Assembly: GCA_000507305.1 (NCBI GenBank)
Contig: DF239097.1
Coordinates: forward strand, 124,001-188,000
Length of the DNA stretch: 64,000 nucleotides
Source of the DNA: Breviolum minutum Mf 1.05b.01
Taxonomy: Eukaryota > Sar > Dinophyceae > Suessiales > Symbiodiniaceae
Direction of reading: 5' to 3'
Part shown: positions 32,348-45,230 of the stretch, one piece after another
How positions within the stretch are numbered: the first letter of the stretch is position 1
Layout: every line of letters begins with the position of its first letter
Made by a program: the position numbers and the translations under genes
The notes under the pieces: model-generated
What the model was told of the DNA's origin: nothing
The model's input: the letters and a program-made list of their open reading frames with translations, nothing else
The model's database searches: none

Positions 32348-35300
32348 GGCCAAGACAGCTAGACACCGATATGGTGAAACTACTCAACCCAAGGCGTCTA
32401 CGGCTGAAGAATTCGGCGAACAGTACCGCTTGCTTGCCTCAGGCATGAACAAATGATGAAGAAACCACAAGAAATTAATGAAGTTAAGTAATGGATTGCT
32501 GTCGCAAGCGAAACACTGTGGCTAGCACGAACTGCTATCCACACTTCCATCATCATTGCTGACAGACGTTGAATCCTTAAAGTTTTAGAAGGGTACCCTT
32601 CTTTGCGGCACAAGCTGTGAATCAACAAGGAAACCAAACATAGTGACAAAGCTCTGAAACCTCGGTACCCATGCGACAACTCTACACTGAATCACAACCC
32701 TAGACTGAATCCTTGCCTTGCTAAACTCCTTGAAACCATATAGGGATCTAAGCCATTGACCAAATCGCCCAAGATGCGCATGCAGTCATCCGGAGTGCCT
32801 GCATATCTGCATGTTGCTTGTGGATTTTTTGTTGGTCTTTCTCAATATGCCCCGAAAAGAAAAACATGACCAGAATTGTTGCAACTTCCGTAGCATTAAC
32901 ACTTTCATGCTGCATCTCATGGACTCCTCGACTTGTAGGCTTGAAAGTTGAAATTTTGGTCACAGGCAACTTTGCCTTGAAGCCTGGAGCTGTTCATTGG
33001 CCTGGGAAAAATATGCTACGACCGAAGGAAATTCAAATGGTTGCAATCATCCAACCTTTGATGTTTTAAACACAAAAGAGCAAGCACAGCAAACTGGTAC
33101 TCAAATTGCACAACACCACAAAACACTTCTCGTTTCTAGAGGAAACTTAGCCATAAAAAAAACTCAACGACGAGCCATCAAACTTTCCGAGCAGTCGACA
33201 CACTGAAATCATGGCTTGGCCTTGCACAAATGTCGGCTCTGGAGGCTCCATCTTCCCATCCCGATTTTGCACATGTGAGTTGTTTCAATCTCATTCTAAA
33301 CCCTCTGCACCCCTCACTTCAACACACAATCAAGAGGTCGCTTCGGTAAAAAAATCTTGGTGTCGCACCTGTTTAGCATGCTGGTGAATAGTTCACCCTC
33401 TTTCAGGCGCAACCGATGCTCCAATACCTTAAGCAATTCTGCAAATTCAGGACAAAAAAGAGAGAAAGAAATGCCTTCAGAAACTGCTGGTGAAGGGTCC
33501 GGGGGTATGTGGGTAAGATCTTATAGACCTCAAGCGAGTGCAATGATGCTTCTCAACACGAATGAAAAAAACAATGCAAATGAATCTGTGTGTAATATGT
33601 GCATGTCAAAATGTCTGTATGGTGCGTGTGTATGCAAGCATCTCTGCACTGTACTATACTGCTTATGTATGCTTATGTGCGCACATTGACATGTGTATAT
33701 TGTGTATAGTTTATGAGCGCGTGTTCATTTACCAGTACATGGATGTGAACGGTCGCGGTATCTGTACTTAATGATCCCATGTGTGAGCTTGATTTTTGAG
33801 TTTTTCCAGGTATGCAGCTCTTTCCTCTACACCGCCTCGTGCCTCATATGAGACTGGTGAGGTTCGACCCTTTTTTTCGCTGCCTTTTTATTAGGCTGCT
33901 TTGACGGCCTAGGACAGGATAAGAGGGACAGAAGGGAAGAAAGAAAGGAAAGAGAAAACGCAGAAGGCAGAAAAGAGCGAAAAGAGAACACTGAAAACAT
34001 GAAAAGAACAGAAAGGAAAGAAAGGAAAGAAAACGAGAAGAAGAGAAAGAAAGGAAGAAAAAACCAAAAGCAAAAAGATGTAACTAAACAAATTGTAAAA
34101 ATAAACACTCGCTGGCGAAGGATCAATCAAAGGAGCTTGAGAGCATTGATTTTATGCACATTCGCAGGTCGTTCTCATCTTGAGAGCGCAAACATCGGCT
34201 CATGATTTCAGAACACAGGACTACGGTCCGATCATCCGAGTACAATGTAAAATGAGAACCATGACAGAAACGTTACCGCAACTAAAAACAACACCAGCAC
34301 TAGCACCGTCACCCATCACAACTACAACCAACAACAACAGCAGCAGCATTGCAACTTTGCTGAAATTGTTTCCTTGCGAGTTACAGATATTCATCCATAT
34401 ACACTTCAGGTACATAGCATGCGGGCAAATTGGTGTGAAGCTTTCCCTTCCTTCCTCCACTAAAACATTTGGACGTTTCTAGACATTTTTCCAATCGAGG
34501 CTCAATGGGGCCCAGCTGAGAAAGCATCACAGCTGTCAAAGCGCCCTGTCAAAGCTGGCTTTGGTTCACTCATATCCAGCTTCCAGCACTATGTCAAGAA
34601 AGCCACATCCCTGGCCTGCAATGGTGCTGGCTTGGCAATGAAACGAACCTGAAGCAAACAATGGATGATAGAAGTACCAAAAGCCGGCAATTGATTAAAG
34701 CGCCACATTGCGAAGTCGAAACGAATTCCATTGAAGTGCCACTACGAGGCAAGCGGATATACCAAAGCTGGTGGCATCAGATCTTCAGATCATACCTCAG
34801 TTGCTTGAGGCTAGCACGTCGTAGAGTCTATACCTTGGCGAAGGAAAAGCAAATCAGGCTTGCTTTCTTTGTCTCTGTGGTTGTTTCACCTTTATAGCTT
34901 TCAATTGTGACTTCGAGATTGCTTCAGGCATCCAGGGCACATCATCCACAAGGCACGCTGCCCTGTAGCCAGGGATGCCTGTAACGACCTTGGTATCAGG
35001 TGATGATGGATGACCATGGATGACCATGCAGCAACCATTGAGACCCGTGCTGCAATCGTTGCTGCATCGCATTCGAATCCTGCCATGAGATGCATCACAT
35101 TATGTGACCATGCGGTGAATTTGGCTTCAGCTGATTTACCACGTCCTGAGGTGATGTTGGCCCTGGACCTGGAAAAAATTGCAATCAAAATGGACATCCA
35201 ATAAGGACTACGGAATGACAAGATATAATAACAAGATCTCATGGGGTCAAGGCAAAGATCTTTCTTGCGAGCGAGATTGTCAAACCATTCCTGATAGTTT

Positions 35301-36946
35301 GGAAGGCACAAAAGTTGTGAAGCTTGTCTCTCTTCATTGTCATCAATAAGAGATGCCGCAAGGATCCACAAACACTATCATCCTGTGTGTCATGCTGATG
35401 CCCTACTTATATAATATGCCTTAATTCAAAGATCTTATTCACTCGCCTTTGAGTCGTTGCTAAGGCCATGACCATTGCACGGTGCACATCAACATCAGTA
35501 GACACAAGGCCTTGGTTGGCATGCATGATTGGGGCAAAGTCAATGGGCCCACCTACCCGCAAAGTCCCAACATACCACTAGAGTCACTAGAGTAAAACCC
35601 TTGGCATCTCGAATCCTAGAAGGCAAGGGAATAGATTTCAGAACGGTTGACTAAAGTTCCAGGTTCAGGTTATTGAATATATTTGAATATTATATATATT
35701 GCAAATATGTCGGAGAGGTCCTACAGTAGGAGGTAAATCCCGGTCATGGCATTTCACACTCTTGGCTTTTGATGCACTCTGATGTAAGCATCTGTCGTTG
35801 ACCATGTCGTCCTTGTCGAGGGAGGACCTGGACCAAGAAGTCACTGAGCCCGAACAGACTCTGAAGAAGCCCACAGGAGCATCTGTATATGAACATCTTT
35901 AAGCTTCTGGCCGCAAGTAGTAGTTGCATGCAACGACAAGTAAACTCCTGCACAAAATGGCAGCATCTTCATATGTCTTGTTGATGATCGATGGAATCAA
36001 GAGTTTGAGCATGTTTGAGCCCATATATTTGCATACACACTTGACACTTGTCTGAAGCAAACGACACCATACTGTTGCATGATGTTGCATAGCATCTATC
36101 TTCACTAGCCAACCATCGCTCCATAGGTTCTTGATACTGGCTAACTCCCCACCCTTCACTGATTCGGACCAGACCTCTGGTGCTTCTGTCGAGGAACTCG
36201 GTGAGCCTTCTGCCTTCATTGGAGTCTCAAATGCAAAAAAAACAAAACATGTGAGTTCATCATTCAACATCCAGGGACCCGGCAGTTGGGCTGACCTGCC
36301 TCATTAGATCAAAAGGTTTTGACTTTTTTGCGCAAGTTGCCAGGGGTCCACAATTTTCAATTCAATTTGCAGTAGGGAAAGGTCCAGACCACGCAACTCC
36401 TAAAGGAGGAACAGCACGCTGCGACTGCCTCTGTGATTGCCTTTGTGCCATGAGAAAGGTTCCAAATGTTCCAACAGCAAAGCCATCAAAATGCTCAAAG
36501 CTCCAGGCGTATCACGCTTTGCCTTGGCGTTTTTTAACGCCTCTGCTTGTACCTCATTGGTAGCCAGCAAACAACAGCAACTTCAACAGAAACAGGTTCG
36601 CAAGAAGAAACATGAAGAAACTAATGTTCAGTTCCAACATGAATTCTTTTGCACCCCAAAAAATTCAACTACAATTTCAGCTACATCTCAAGGATAGTTT
36701 CAAAACCACAGGCTTCACCTTCATTTTTTGGTGCTGAGGAACGCATAGAGTAAGGTAGTCCAAATTTTGTGCAGTTTGGATGCCTTGCACCAGGACCAAA
36801 GCCTCCGAGCTTCAACCAACCAGTGAAATGCTCCAAAATGATGGGTTGGATGAAAATTGTGAAGACTAAAACCGAATAGACTTACTTTATATATATATAT
36901 AGATATATAAAGATATCACATCCTTTTTTAATGTTGCATCCTTTCG

Positions 36947-37144
36947 TTACATCTTTTTTCCTTGATCTAAGCCTTGGCTGATATCCTGGGTTCCCCATGA
37001 TGGCCTGGACTGTTCAAACAACCTGGCCTTAAGGTGAGCCAACCTTTCCGTATAGTCTTTGTCATGACCACGCAATTGAGCAGCCGTCTGTCCACACCTG
37101 GAAGTCGAATAGAGTTGACCAACCGAGACTTGGTCAACTTGCAT
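36947..37144 (-). CDS. Candidate exon, faintly ankyrin-like
   Basis: Minus frame containing SRCGQTAAQLRGHDKDYTER, reminiscent of the G-T-A-x-x-L core of an ankyrin repeat, followed by a basic helical segment (LAHLKARLFEQ). A single motif is too little to assign the family. Confidence 0.25.
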   Translation of the reverse strand: MQVDQVSVGQLYSTSRCGQTAAQLRGHDKDYTERLAHLKARLFEQSRPSWGTQDISQGLDQGKKM

Positions 37145-38839
37145 TGAAGTTGACCAGCTGCAGGTAGGGCAATCATATATGACATTAATACATTATATAT
37201 CATTATATCATAATTCAAATATACAATGTTATATCATATCACATCATATCATATCTATGAGTCCCATTATGTGCATAACTGGGCTCTATTTGCCGATCAT
37301 TCTCTTGTGAAGCTGAAAGGTAAAGCAATGACACGCATTTCAGGGTGACTAACTGTTGCAGCCAATCCAGCCTGCCAGACATGGCCACCAAACACTGCTC
37401 CAGTAGAGCCTAATCGTGACAATCTATGTCAATCTGGCAGTCATGGTCTTGTTGAGGTAGAGGGCACGAGGTTGGCAAACAACAGGCTTGCAGCTGTAGT
37501 TTCACTGGTTTCTTTCATCTTTCTTTGTTTCTGGAATTGTTTGAAATCGAGGGATGCTCCTAGTTCTGCTACAAGGCAGTAGGTCGCATACAATCATCCA
37601 TTAGGCAGCATATGCCAACTTGTACCATATTCCCATCTGCTGGCTTATATGCTTCCTAACACCTGCTCACAGAAGTAGGATCTTTTCCTGATCTTGCTTG
37701 CTCAGGAAAGGGGCCCAGTTGTTTGGCAAGCGAAGGCTGGAACGAAGCCACAACAACACCTTGGAAAGCATTTTGACACATGCGGCATGTCTCAGGACTT
37801 CTTGTTGGCATGTTTTGATACAAATGCTTCTCTAGGCAGCAGGCAGTTGTCACCGCTATGAAGGCAAATACCTTGATTGCCAACATCAAGTGGAAGAGGA
37901 TTTTACCTCCTCCAAAGGAGGAGGCTTTGAACTTTATGCTGTCATATGCTGTCTATCTTTATTTGTAAATTGTATTAAATTGTAACCTATTCCACCCCAT
38001 GAAGTGCTAGAAGCAAGCACCTCCCGTTTTTCCTACAGTTTCACTTGTTACGTGAGATTGAAAAAAACATCTGGCCTCTGGCCACAGTGGTGGGCATGCC
38101 TGGAGCTGCATGAACGACATGCCAAAAACTGCATGAGTCAAGTCGCCGCCGCCTTCACCACGGAGGCGACCACGGAAAACAGCACCGAAACCAAGCCGAG
38201 CACAATCTCGGTAGCAGTTGCTTGCTACAGGAATGGAACCGAGATCACCATATCCACCGACCACATCTTTTTCCATCAGCTCTTAGGCATTCGCGGCAAT
38301 CGTTTCTGAAGCCCAACACCTGGAGATGTGAGAAAAAAACAAGCCTTCTCACCTATGGTTGACTTAGGACTTCTCCTTCGTCAAGTCTGTTGTGCCTTTT
38401 GAGTCCTTGTGCTAGTTGATGTCTTGTACAAACAAAATCTGCTGATATCAAGTGTTCATAAACGGACTGATTCGCGTGCTCTATCTGGTCAAACCTTCTG
38501 AAAACACTTTAACCAAGGTCTCTGCAAATCTGCACTGCTGGGAGCACTCCTCAGCAGTCTCAATCGGCAAACGCGATGTGAATGTGATTTACGACCATGA
38601 TGTTGGAACGCTTGCAATTCAGGACTGGACGTTCTCTGGACATCATGTTGGATGGTGCTCGCAGCTGCGCTGAAGGTCGGGTGACCTGTCTTTCAAACAA
38701 GCCTTTCAACAATTTGGCTTTGAAAATGCGGAAGGGTGTCATTGACAAAAGGACATTGCAAAGAAGCTGCTGGTTTGGCTCAGAATTGAATCCATCAAAT
38801 CACGGGGCCTTGCATACGCCTGACTGCAGAAGCGCCTCA

Positions 38840-39074
38840 ATTTTCAAACAAAACAGGAATCGCACAGAGCTCTCCAAAGCTCGCAGGATTCCAAGCGAGA
38901 AACACCGCTCTCTGCTTAAGGAGTCTCTCAAACTCCCGTGTTCTGAGGAACAGGCCCCAAGCGTTTGTTGAAACGTCTTGAAAGTCACATGCTTTCAGAA
39001 AGGCCGCAACCTCAGTTGGACCATCTGCCTTGCGTGAACAATGCCCATTTCCGTAACCAAGTAATTCCCCCAAC
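38840..39074 (-). CDS. Candidate exon, frame ambiguous
   Basis: Acceptor CATTCCTGTTGCAG at 39075. One frame runs for about 75 residues (LGELLGYGNGHCSRKADG, FLKACDFQDV, FLRTREFERLLKQR). The phase left by the preceding candidate exon (39425) would instead select a frame reading WGNYLVTEMGIVHARQMVQ and stopping at once after RLRPF. Both look protein-like, so the frame is left open. Confidence 0.35.
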
Positions 39075-39424
39075 CTGCAACAGGAATGAATAGGAACTAG
39101 AATACAAACGGCAGAATGAGATGGACCAATCAACCATGAAATCTTATCTGATTGATACTTATTAATTATCATTCTCTACAAACAAAACTGGGGGCACAGG
39201 CTGCACCTTCTATCTCGCGCAGGCTAGCACCGGCCTCCATTCTCTTGCTTTACAACAAGTTGCTGATATAATGAGGGGCTGATCCGCCTGCCAAACACTT
39301 CGCAGAGCATGCAGGACTGGCCACTGCTTTGTCTCTTCTGGCCTGGGAACACAGCGAAAATCACTAAATAAGAAACAAATACTGCATACAGAATCTTTAT
39401 ATATATATATATATAGGCACATAC

Positions 39425-39990
39425 ATGCAACGGTGTCGTGGCAGAAGTCAGCAGCAAGCGTACTATGTGTTGCAGACTCTTTAAAGGCACCAGACTTTGC
39501 GGTCGCTTGCTGCAAAGCTTTGAGAAGGCCATCCAGCTGCTGATACTGCTCCTGCCGCACAACCGTTATCTTAGAAAACATCGCCAACGGCTCAAATTCA
39601 AACTTGTCTTAGGGGCTGCGACTGAGCATTTTGAGTTTATAGTTTAAATCTGTTTAAATACAATACTCAATACACTGAGCACATAGGTGACACGATACAA
39701 TTAACATTGGCCTTGTCAAGTCCATGCTGTTTTCCAAGCATCTTGTCACCAAAAATAACCCCCCACCTCCATGGCAGCGGCTGCTGCCTGCAAAAGAGCC
39801 ATGTCCTGTCTACGCGGAAAAGATCCAGCAATCTCCAGTGCACTTGTTTTCATACCATCTGGATCCATCTGGCACCTGGTTTTGTCCAATGAGATACACA
39901 TGAGATGAATCAGGTTGACGAAAAAAACTTCAATCACCTCTCCTGGATTGGTGGAGCCCTTAAGAGCTCTTGGCTTGCCTGGCGGGTGTC
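39425..39990 (-). CDS. Partial three-exon gene model, unknown protein
   Basis: Three segments join in phase. The first ends at 39938 (…RQAKQELLRAPPIQE) at donor GTGATT. Exon 39875-39767 has acceptor ACAAAACCAG and donor GTGGGG, and encodes 36 codons (CQMDPDGMKTSALEIAG...). Exon 39602-39425 has donor GTATGT and encodes FSKITVVRQEQYQQLDGLL and a Q/A-rich helix. The introns would be 62 and 164 nt. The middle exon is exactly 1 + 36x3 nt and the third begins in phase 0, which supports the chain. The product looks helical and possibly coiled; no family recognised. The 5' limit is a guess. Confidence 0.45.
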
Positions 39991-40490
39991 TTCCCACGGT
40001 GACAGCACACGATCGGGTTGGGGAATATCACAACAATCCCGTGGGGATCACCAGGGTTGAGCTGAGCGTTGGAGTCTTCCTTGGATACACAAAAGTCTGA
40101 ACTTTGTTATCAGGATGGATGGACATATTATTTATAGACTGTGTTTAGGAGCATCTCATTCATTCGTACTAAATCACTATATACGTACAAACATGCACTC
40201 TTGTATTTTGATTGTGTTATGGGTATCAGCTGAAATTAACTGCAAGTGTAGAGTGAGCAGGGAACTCTCCAAAGGCATTATCTTGGAGGGTTACAGCTCA
40301 GCTCGCCGCAGTTTGTCCAGAGTCTGTGTGTTGACCCACTCGTCCACTTGTTCAGCCTGAGACTTTGCAAGGATGAAAAAACAGAACCATGTGACAAGAG
40401 CGGAGATGAATTTCTCCAAAATTGAGGTTGTCAACTGGATACTAGGGCCCCTGTCAGTTGCAGCTAGCCGTGGTGACCCGCTACAACCAC

Positions 40491-40619
40491 CTGCAGCAGG
40501 AGACTTCATGGTGCGCGAATCAGCGAATCCTTGCGACCTTTCCCACTTGACACCAACTGGCCCCGGACCATCTCCATCATCATGCAACCACCAGAAGAGT
40601 GCACCTGATCCACTCTTCA
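40491..40619 (-). CDS. Candidate exon
   Basis: Frame SGALFWWLHDDGDGPGPVGV then KWERSQGFADSRTMKSPAA, ending at donor GCAG/GTGGTT. The frame is bounded upstream by a TGA just before an ATG, so an acceptor or the ATG at 40620 must define the start. Confidence 0.35.
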
Positions 40620-40620
40620 T

Positions 40621-40830
40621 TCACTGTGCCATCCGGCCATGTCTATGCGATGCGATGATTGCATGAATGAATGCCGTGTGACTGATTCTTTTCTTCATTG
40701 AATCCGAGAAAGGCAACTTCAGGTCACGACGTTCCAAGGCCACATCTTGCTCCATCTCCAAAGCCCGTCGCATCCACAGGGTCTCTCCCTGGTTAAAGAA
40801 AGTGTCCCCCCCCAACTTACAGGATATACA
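40621..40830 (-). CDS. Candidate exon
   Basis: Minus frame GDTFFNQGETLWMRRALEM then EQDVALERRDLKLPFSDSMK, a charged, helix-forming pattern. The acceptor CACTTTCTTTAACCAG lies inside the frame. Its phase does not match the strong donor of the exon at 40861, so the two may belong to different splice forms. Confidence 0.35.
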   Translation of the reverse strand, partial: CISCKLGGDTFFNQGETLWMRRALEMEQDVALERRDLKLPFSDSMKKRISHTAFIHAIIASHRHGRMAQ

Positions 40831-40860
40831 TAGCATACTGAGAGTGAACACCATGTTTAC

Positions 40861-41085
40861 CTGATTTTCCGTATCTGACTCTTTTGGGGTTTTTGTTCTG
40901 TGGCCGTGACGACGAGGACTCTTCGAATTTCTAATTCCAACTTTGCACTCAGCCTGGGCAGATTCGACTGACAGGGACCAGCTGCCTTTGCAAGGTGATA
41001 TCTATTGATGGCTTGTTTGGCCCCAACAATTGACAGATCGACAGGGTTTACAACATAGGTTCCATACATCCGAAGTGGTACAGAA
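40861..41085 (-). CDS. Candidate exon with consensus donor
   Basis: Minus frame MYGTYVVNPVDLSIVGAKQA followed by INRYHLAKAAGPCQS and a basic tail, ending at ATCAG/GTAAAC, a consensus 5' splice site. The in-frame TAA occurs only two bases into the intron. No family recognised. Confidence 0.45.
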
Positions 41086-41758
41086 ATTCAGCCATCAACT
41101 CCCACTCACTCACAAAGGGGACAAATCTCTATCCGGCAAGTGACGGCCAGGCGCGAGTAGGAGCACTGACCCTGAGTGATTCCAAGACATGGCTTTCAAA
41201 ACATCACACAAACATAGCACGAAATAAAGAACGGGCACAGTACGTCCATCAGTCAAGGCAAGCCCGAGTACCAAATCCATGGACACAAAGTTTGAGTTTC
41301 CAACTGTCTCTCAAACATGCCCTGAGAAGCCCCAGCCTCAGTGCTGTATATCATGATGGCTTTTCTCTGAACCGTTTGATTGCAGTATTTTGACCATACA
41401 AAGCTGGTTCACAGGATGAATCGTCCGTCAAGTCCATCAACGGCGTTTTGAGGGTCCAACAAGCCGCCGCAAATCTGCCAGCTTGGTGGAGATGCTGCGG
41501 AGCGCCAATGCCTCGAAACCAGTTGTGACGTCTGAACAAGGCCAACTCAAAGTTGCATGGGCAAACGGACATACAATATCACATGCACAACATCAAATAT
41601 TCAACTACATATATAATAATTTACGATGCAATGTACAATACTTGTAGTTATATTCTAGATTCTATTTGAATATACTATAGATATCAAGAAATATATAATA
41701 TATATAGCAAAATTAATATATATTATATCTTAATGACATATCATAAATAATCTTATTT

Positions 41759-41863
41759 GGGTGTTTCCTAAAATAGTCGTACCCCAATATGGATGGTGAA
41801 AATTTATTGGAAAACCCTTTTTTTTAAATGGATTTGGAGGTACCACCATTTAAGGAAACATCC
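41759..41863 (+). mobile_element. Foldback element family A, diverged copy 4
   Basis: Opens GGGTGTTTCC and closes GGAAACATCC like the copies in the first 15 kb, with GTACCCC/GGAGGTACC inner arms, a T-run in the loop and ATTT at the left flank. It is the only clear member of the listed foldback families in piece 3. Confidence 0.65.
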
Positions 41864-42492
41864 TATGGATGTCACATTGGGCCAACGGGGGGGAGATTTT
41901 TCCTGAGCTCTCAGCCCATCTGGTCCGCAGCTCGGTATCCAACTGCCCTGAAAGGTAAGTCCAGGTGACCGTGTCATTTCGGAAAAATCATAGGGAAAAA
42001 TCCTTGGGACATGGGAAAATGATAGGGAAAATCATAGCGAATTCATAGGGAAATTTTGAAAAATCATAGGAAGACATCTCAGTTATTCAGTTATTCATTC
42101 ATGATTTCTTTTCGGGAAGAATCAAAATATAAATGATAATAAGTGAAATGTGGCCATGGTGAAACCATTCCTGATCCCTTGCCTAAGGGAATTTGCCTGG
42201 CAGCTGCAGCTGCACCTTGATGTAATGACTGCAGATATATAGCTGAAGTGCATTTTTCATAGGACAGGCATGGATAGGCCATAGGAGAAATCCTGAAATC
42301 GTCTTCTGATTACAGTCTTCTCATGTCTTCTCTATCCCTCTAAATTACAAAATGAGCTCGCCGAAATCACCCAAATATCAAAAAACGGACAAAAGTGGGT
42401 TGAATGCAACTTGCAAACAAGCGCTGAGATTGGTACTTGCTAGCAAGGCTACACCTGCAGCTGCCTCGGTGGCCCTTGGCAGCACCTATCAC

Positions 42493-42667
42493 TTCAGATC
42501 CAACAGAAAGCTTTTCATGCTCTTCGGATGCGCTTGGAATTCAAATGCCTCCTCCACGAGTGCATCCACGACAGCCCTGCGGGTCTCAAGGCGCTGCCTG
42601 GAGCCTTGTGAAGCAACGAATCCATCGACTCTGATGGTGCCAGAATCACTGAAACCGTTTGAGTTCC
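42493..42667 (-). CDS. Candidate exon, unknown protein
   Basis: Acceptor CTCGCAATGTAG and donor GTGATA bound 175 nt encoding GNSNGFSDSGTIRVDGFVAS and a helical RRAVVDALVEEAFEFQAHPK segment. The opposite strand is also open but has a less protein-like composition. Confidence 0.4.
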
Positions 42668-43187
42668 CTACATTGCGAGCAGGAAAGTAGCACCTGGAGA
42701 CCGACATCTAGATGTGCAAACCAATGTCGATGCAATCATGGAGGCCCATCGAATGCAAGGAGAATGTTAAACTATGTTCATGGTTTGCTGGTGCGCAGAC
42801 GTGGACGAAAGCTAGGAAGGAATGGAAACAAGAAGTGCAATGATGATAGTTTGACCCTCAACACCCCCAGATCCGGAGAGGATTCGACAACGGATTTGAG
42901 GCCCTAAATTAAATCCCCGCCCCAAGATAAAGTGATTTCATCACAGAACCCTCCCCATTCCCTGGTAGAAGCAATGATTGGGTGAACTCGTGATTACATT
43001 ATATGTGACATATGTTCTTATAATTTCCTATACTTTTCTCGTACTTACCTAGAATTCAAGCCCCTTGTCCTAGGTACAATCAAAGTATATGCAGCCAACA
43101 TGACAGGTTCAACGTTGGCCTTTCTATCACTAAGCCGGTGGCTGCCGCGAAGTAAAAAATGGCAGCAGCAAGGAAGCCCACAGATAC

Positions 43188-43286
43188 CTGCAGCGGCTGG
43201 GGGTCTGCTTTGCACATTATCAGCTTCCATTTCCAATGATGCATTCCCTGCCTCTAGTCCCTCATCGTTTTTGATGGTGAAGCCCA
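43188..43286 (-). CDS. Candidate short exon
   Basis: Frame GFTIKNDEGLEAGNASLEME followed by ADNVQSRPPAAA, ending at the donor GCAG/GTATCT. The start is uncertain; TGAG at the upstream edge is the only available acceptor after an in-frame stop. Confidence 0.35.
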
Positions 43287-43984
43287 AACAAACCTCAGTT
43301 CTTCAGGTCCATCATAGTCCATCATCCTGCCATGAAGCAAGGTGCTCCGGTGCTCCCCAAATGATGAGATTCTGGCTAAAGCAGCTGCGGTCAAACACAT
43401 GCCCATTGCGAAGCTGGACAACTGAGGACCTGTTCATGGCAACACACATCATCAAACATCTAGTTCGCAATATACTTGCAGAATCTCATGAAGGAAATTG
43501 AAGGATACCAGAAGCATTTGAGTTTTCATTTCTCTTGATAACTCTGTAGTATCTTCACACGGCAGGCCTAGTCGCAAAGCAACAATTGCGCTCCAGCTGA
43601 CAAACACGGCCAGAATGATCCGGAGCAGCAGGACCTATGGGCGAGCATATCAGAAGCCAAGAGCAGAAAAGGAATTATTACTCCCCAGCAAGGTGCAAAT
43701 GGTAACATGTTGTGCCGCAAGTTGGGAAGTTACTTTTGAGTGTCATGCGCTGGCATTTTTTGGGCAGTGGCAGCAGTCTGTTCATGTCTCTTTCTCGGAA
43801 AGCTCCTGAAGTTGTGGTCTGTTAGGGCCTCGTGCCATATCAATCCATATCAGCAATCTCACAGTCCCAGGCATGCTTGCCGCTTGGAAGCACTGTCATG
43901 GGCTAGATTGGCATCCTCAATCCCATTTGAGTTGAGAACATCTAGTGTCTATATCTCTCGGAATCTCCCGTGAGAGGTGAAACT

Positions 43985-44275
43985 TTATAGGAATTCCAAC
44001 AGAGATTGCAAACGTTTCTGTTCCATCTGCTCTTCCCAAAGGACATATTCAGCCATCATTTGCCCGTTGGCCCATCCGAACCTGAAACATTCAGCCACAA
44101 TCAAGGGCGAACACTTGCAAAGGCAATGCTGCATGCACTTCTGTTCAGTATGGCGTCGCATGCCCTTGGGCACAAAATTCTTGGATAGCCCTGCTATACT
44201 GCCACTCATATTACCCAGGCACTGTTCCACAAAATCATGCACCACCGCTCTCTCCAAAGCTGAAGCTCTCTCGCC
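43985..44275 (-). CDS. Candidate terminal exon, unknown protein
   Basis: Acceptor AAGGTTGCAG at 44276, then GERASALERAVVHDFVEQCL, GNMSGSIAGLSKNF, several Cys/His (TEQKCMQHCLCKC) and WANGQMMAEYVLWEEQMEQK before a TAA at 43985. One of the most protein-like frames in the region. The Cys/His spacing does not match a zinc motif I know. Confidence 0.45.
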   Translation of the reverse strand, partial: GERASALERAVVHDFVEQCLGNMSGSIAGLSKNFVPKGMRRHTEQKCMQHCLCKCSPLIVAECFRFGWANGQMMAEYVLWEEQMEQKRLQSLLEFL

Positions 44276-44602
44276 CTGCAACCTTATATCAAAAAGCCAA
44301 TGATTTCAACATGATTGACGAACTCTTCCTTAAGAGTTTCCATCACTTTCACCCCACACACTGCCAACTTCAAAAGCGGTGCATATGGCATAGCCATGCA
44401 TAGCCATGCATCGCACAGCCTTTCATTTGCCGAGAAACGCAACATCCCAAACCACATCGCACTGTGCCTCGGAGGTCACAGCTAGCCGATGGCCTCGAGA
44501 CTCCTGCAAGCATGACTAAAATAAAGTATATGTGCGTATAATATATGCGTAATGTAATGAAATTCACTTGCATATAAAAATATCATGCCATTTCATATCA
44601 TG

Positions 44603-44627
44603 ATGCATGCATGCATGCATGCATGTA
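44603..44627. repeat. ATGC tetranucleotide repeat in an AT-rich stretch
   Basis: A run of six ATGC units, followed to about 44960 by AT-rich DNA with several TA-dinucleotide runs. No gene is visible in 44.5-45.0 kb. Confidence 0.85.
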
Positions 44628-45044
44628 TGTTTTTAAAGTACATGCAAACTCTGTGTGTGCACATGCGGTATGTACATATATACTTTACTTGAAACATAAT
44701 GCATGATACATGGTGCATGTACATGACGTGCACATGATACGCATTTAAGTAAAGACATTCTTGTATATGTATAATACATATAATAAATAAATATATATAT
44801 ATAAATACTATGTAAATATAACATGTATATGTACTTTATCCAGATCAAACTGTTTTTTTATACTCAATATATTTCTATAATATATATATATATATCTACA
44901 ATATATATACAGATATATGATATGTGTGTTTGTGCGATTAGTGTAAATATAATCAATATTTGCATGCACGTCCAATATCAACACAAGTGATAGTTCCAAA
45001 AAAGACAACATATGTGTGATTTGACTGGGGATATTTCCACTCAC

Positions 45045-45230
45045 TCATTCTCACTCTCTTCATTTCTCTTTGTCACGGGCTTCCCCTGTTCACCCACCTC
45101 CTGGCTTGAAACTGGCTCTCCAGGGACGTCTAAATATTTCAAAAGGTGGAAGGTGTCCAGCACCCCAAGCACAGGTGACAAGACATAGTCCTTAGATTGG
45201 ACAAGAGCGAAGGGATACAGGTGGTATCTG
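45045..45230 (-). CDS. Candidate exon with GTGAGT donor
   Basis: 186 nt encoding RYHLYPFALVQSKDYVLSPV, LGVLDTFHLLKYLDV and an acidic tail (RNEESEN), ending at a consensus GTGAGT donor. The in-frame TGA overlaps the donor. The acceptor (ATGAG) lacks a pyrimidine tract, so the 5' edge is weak. Confidence 0.45.
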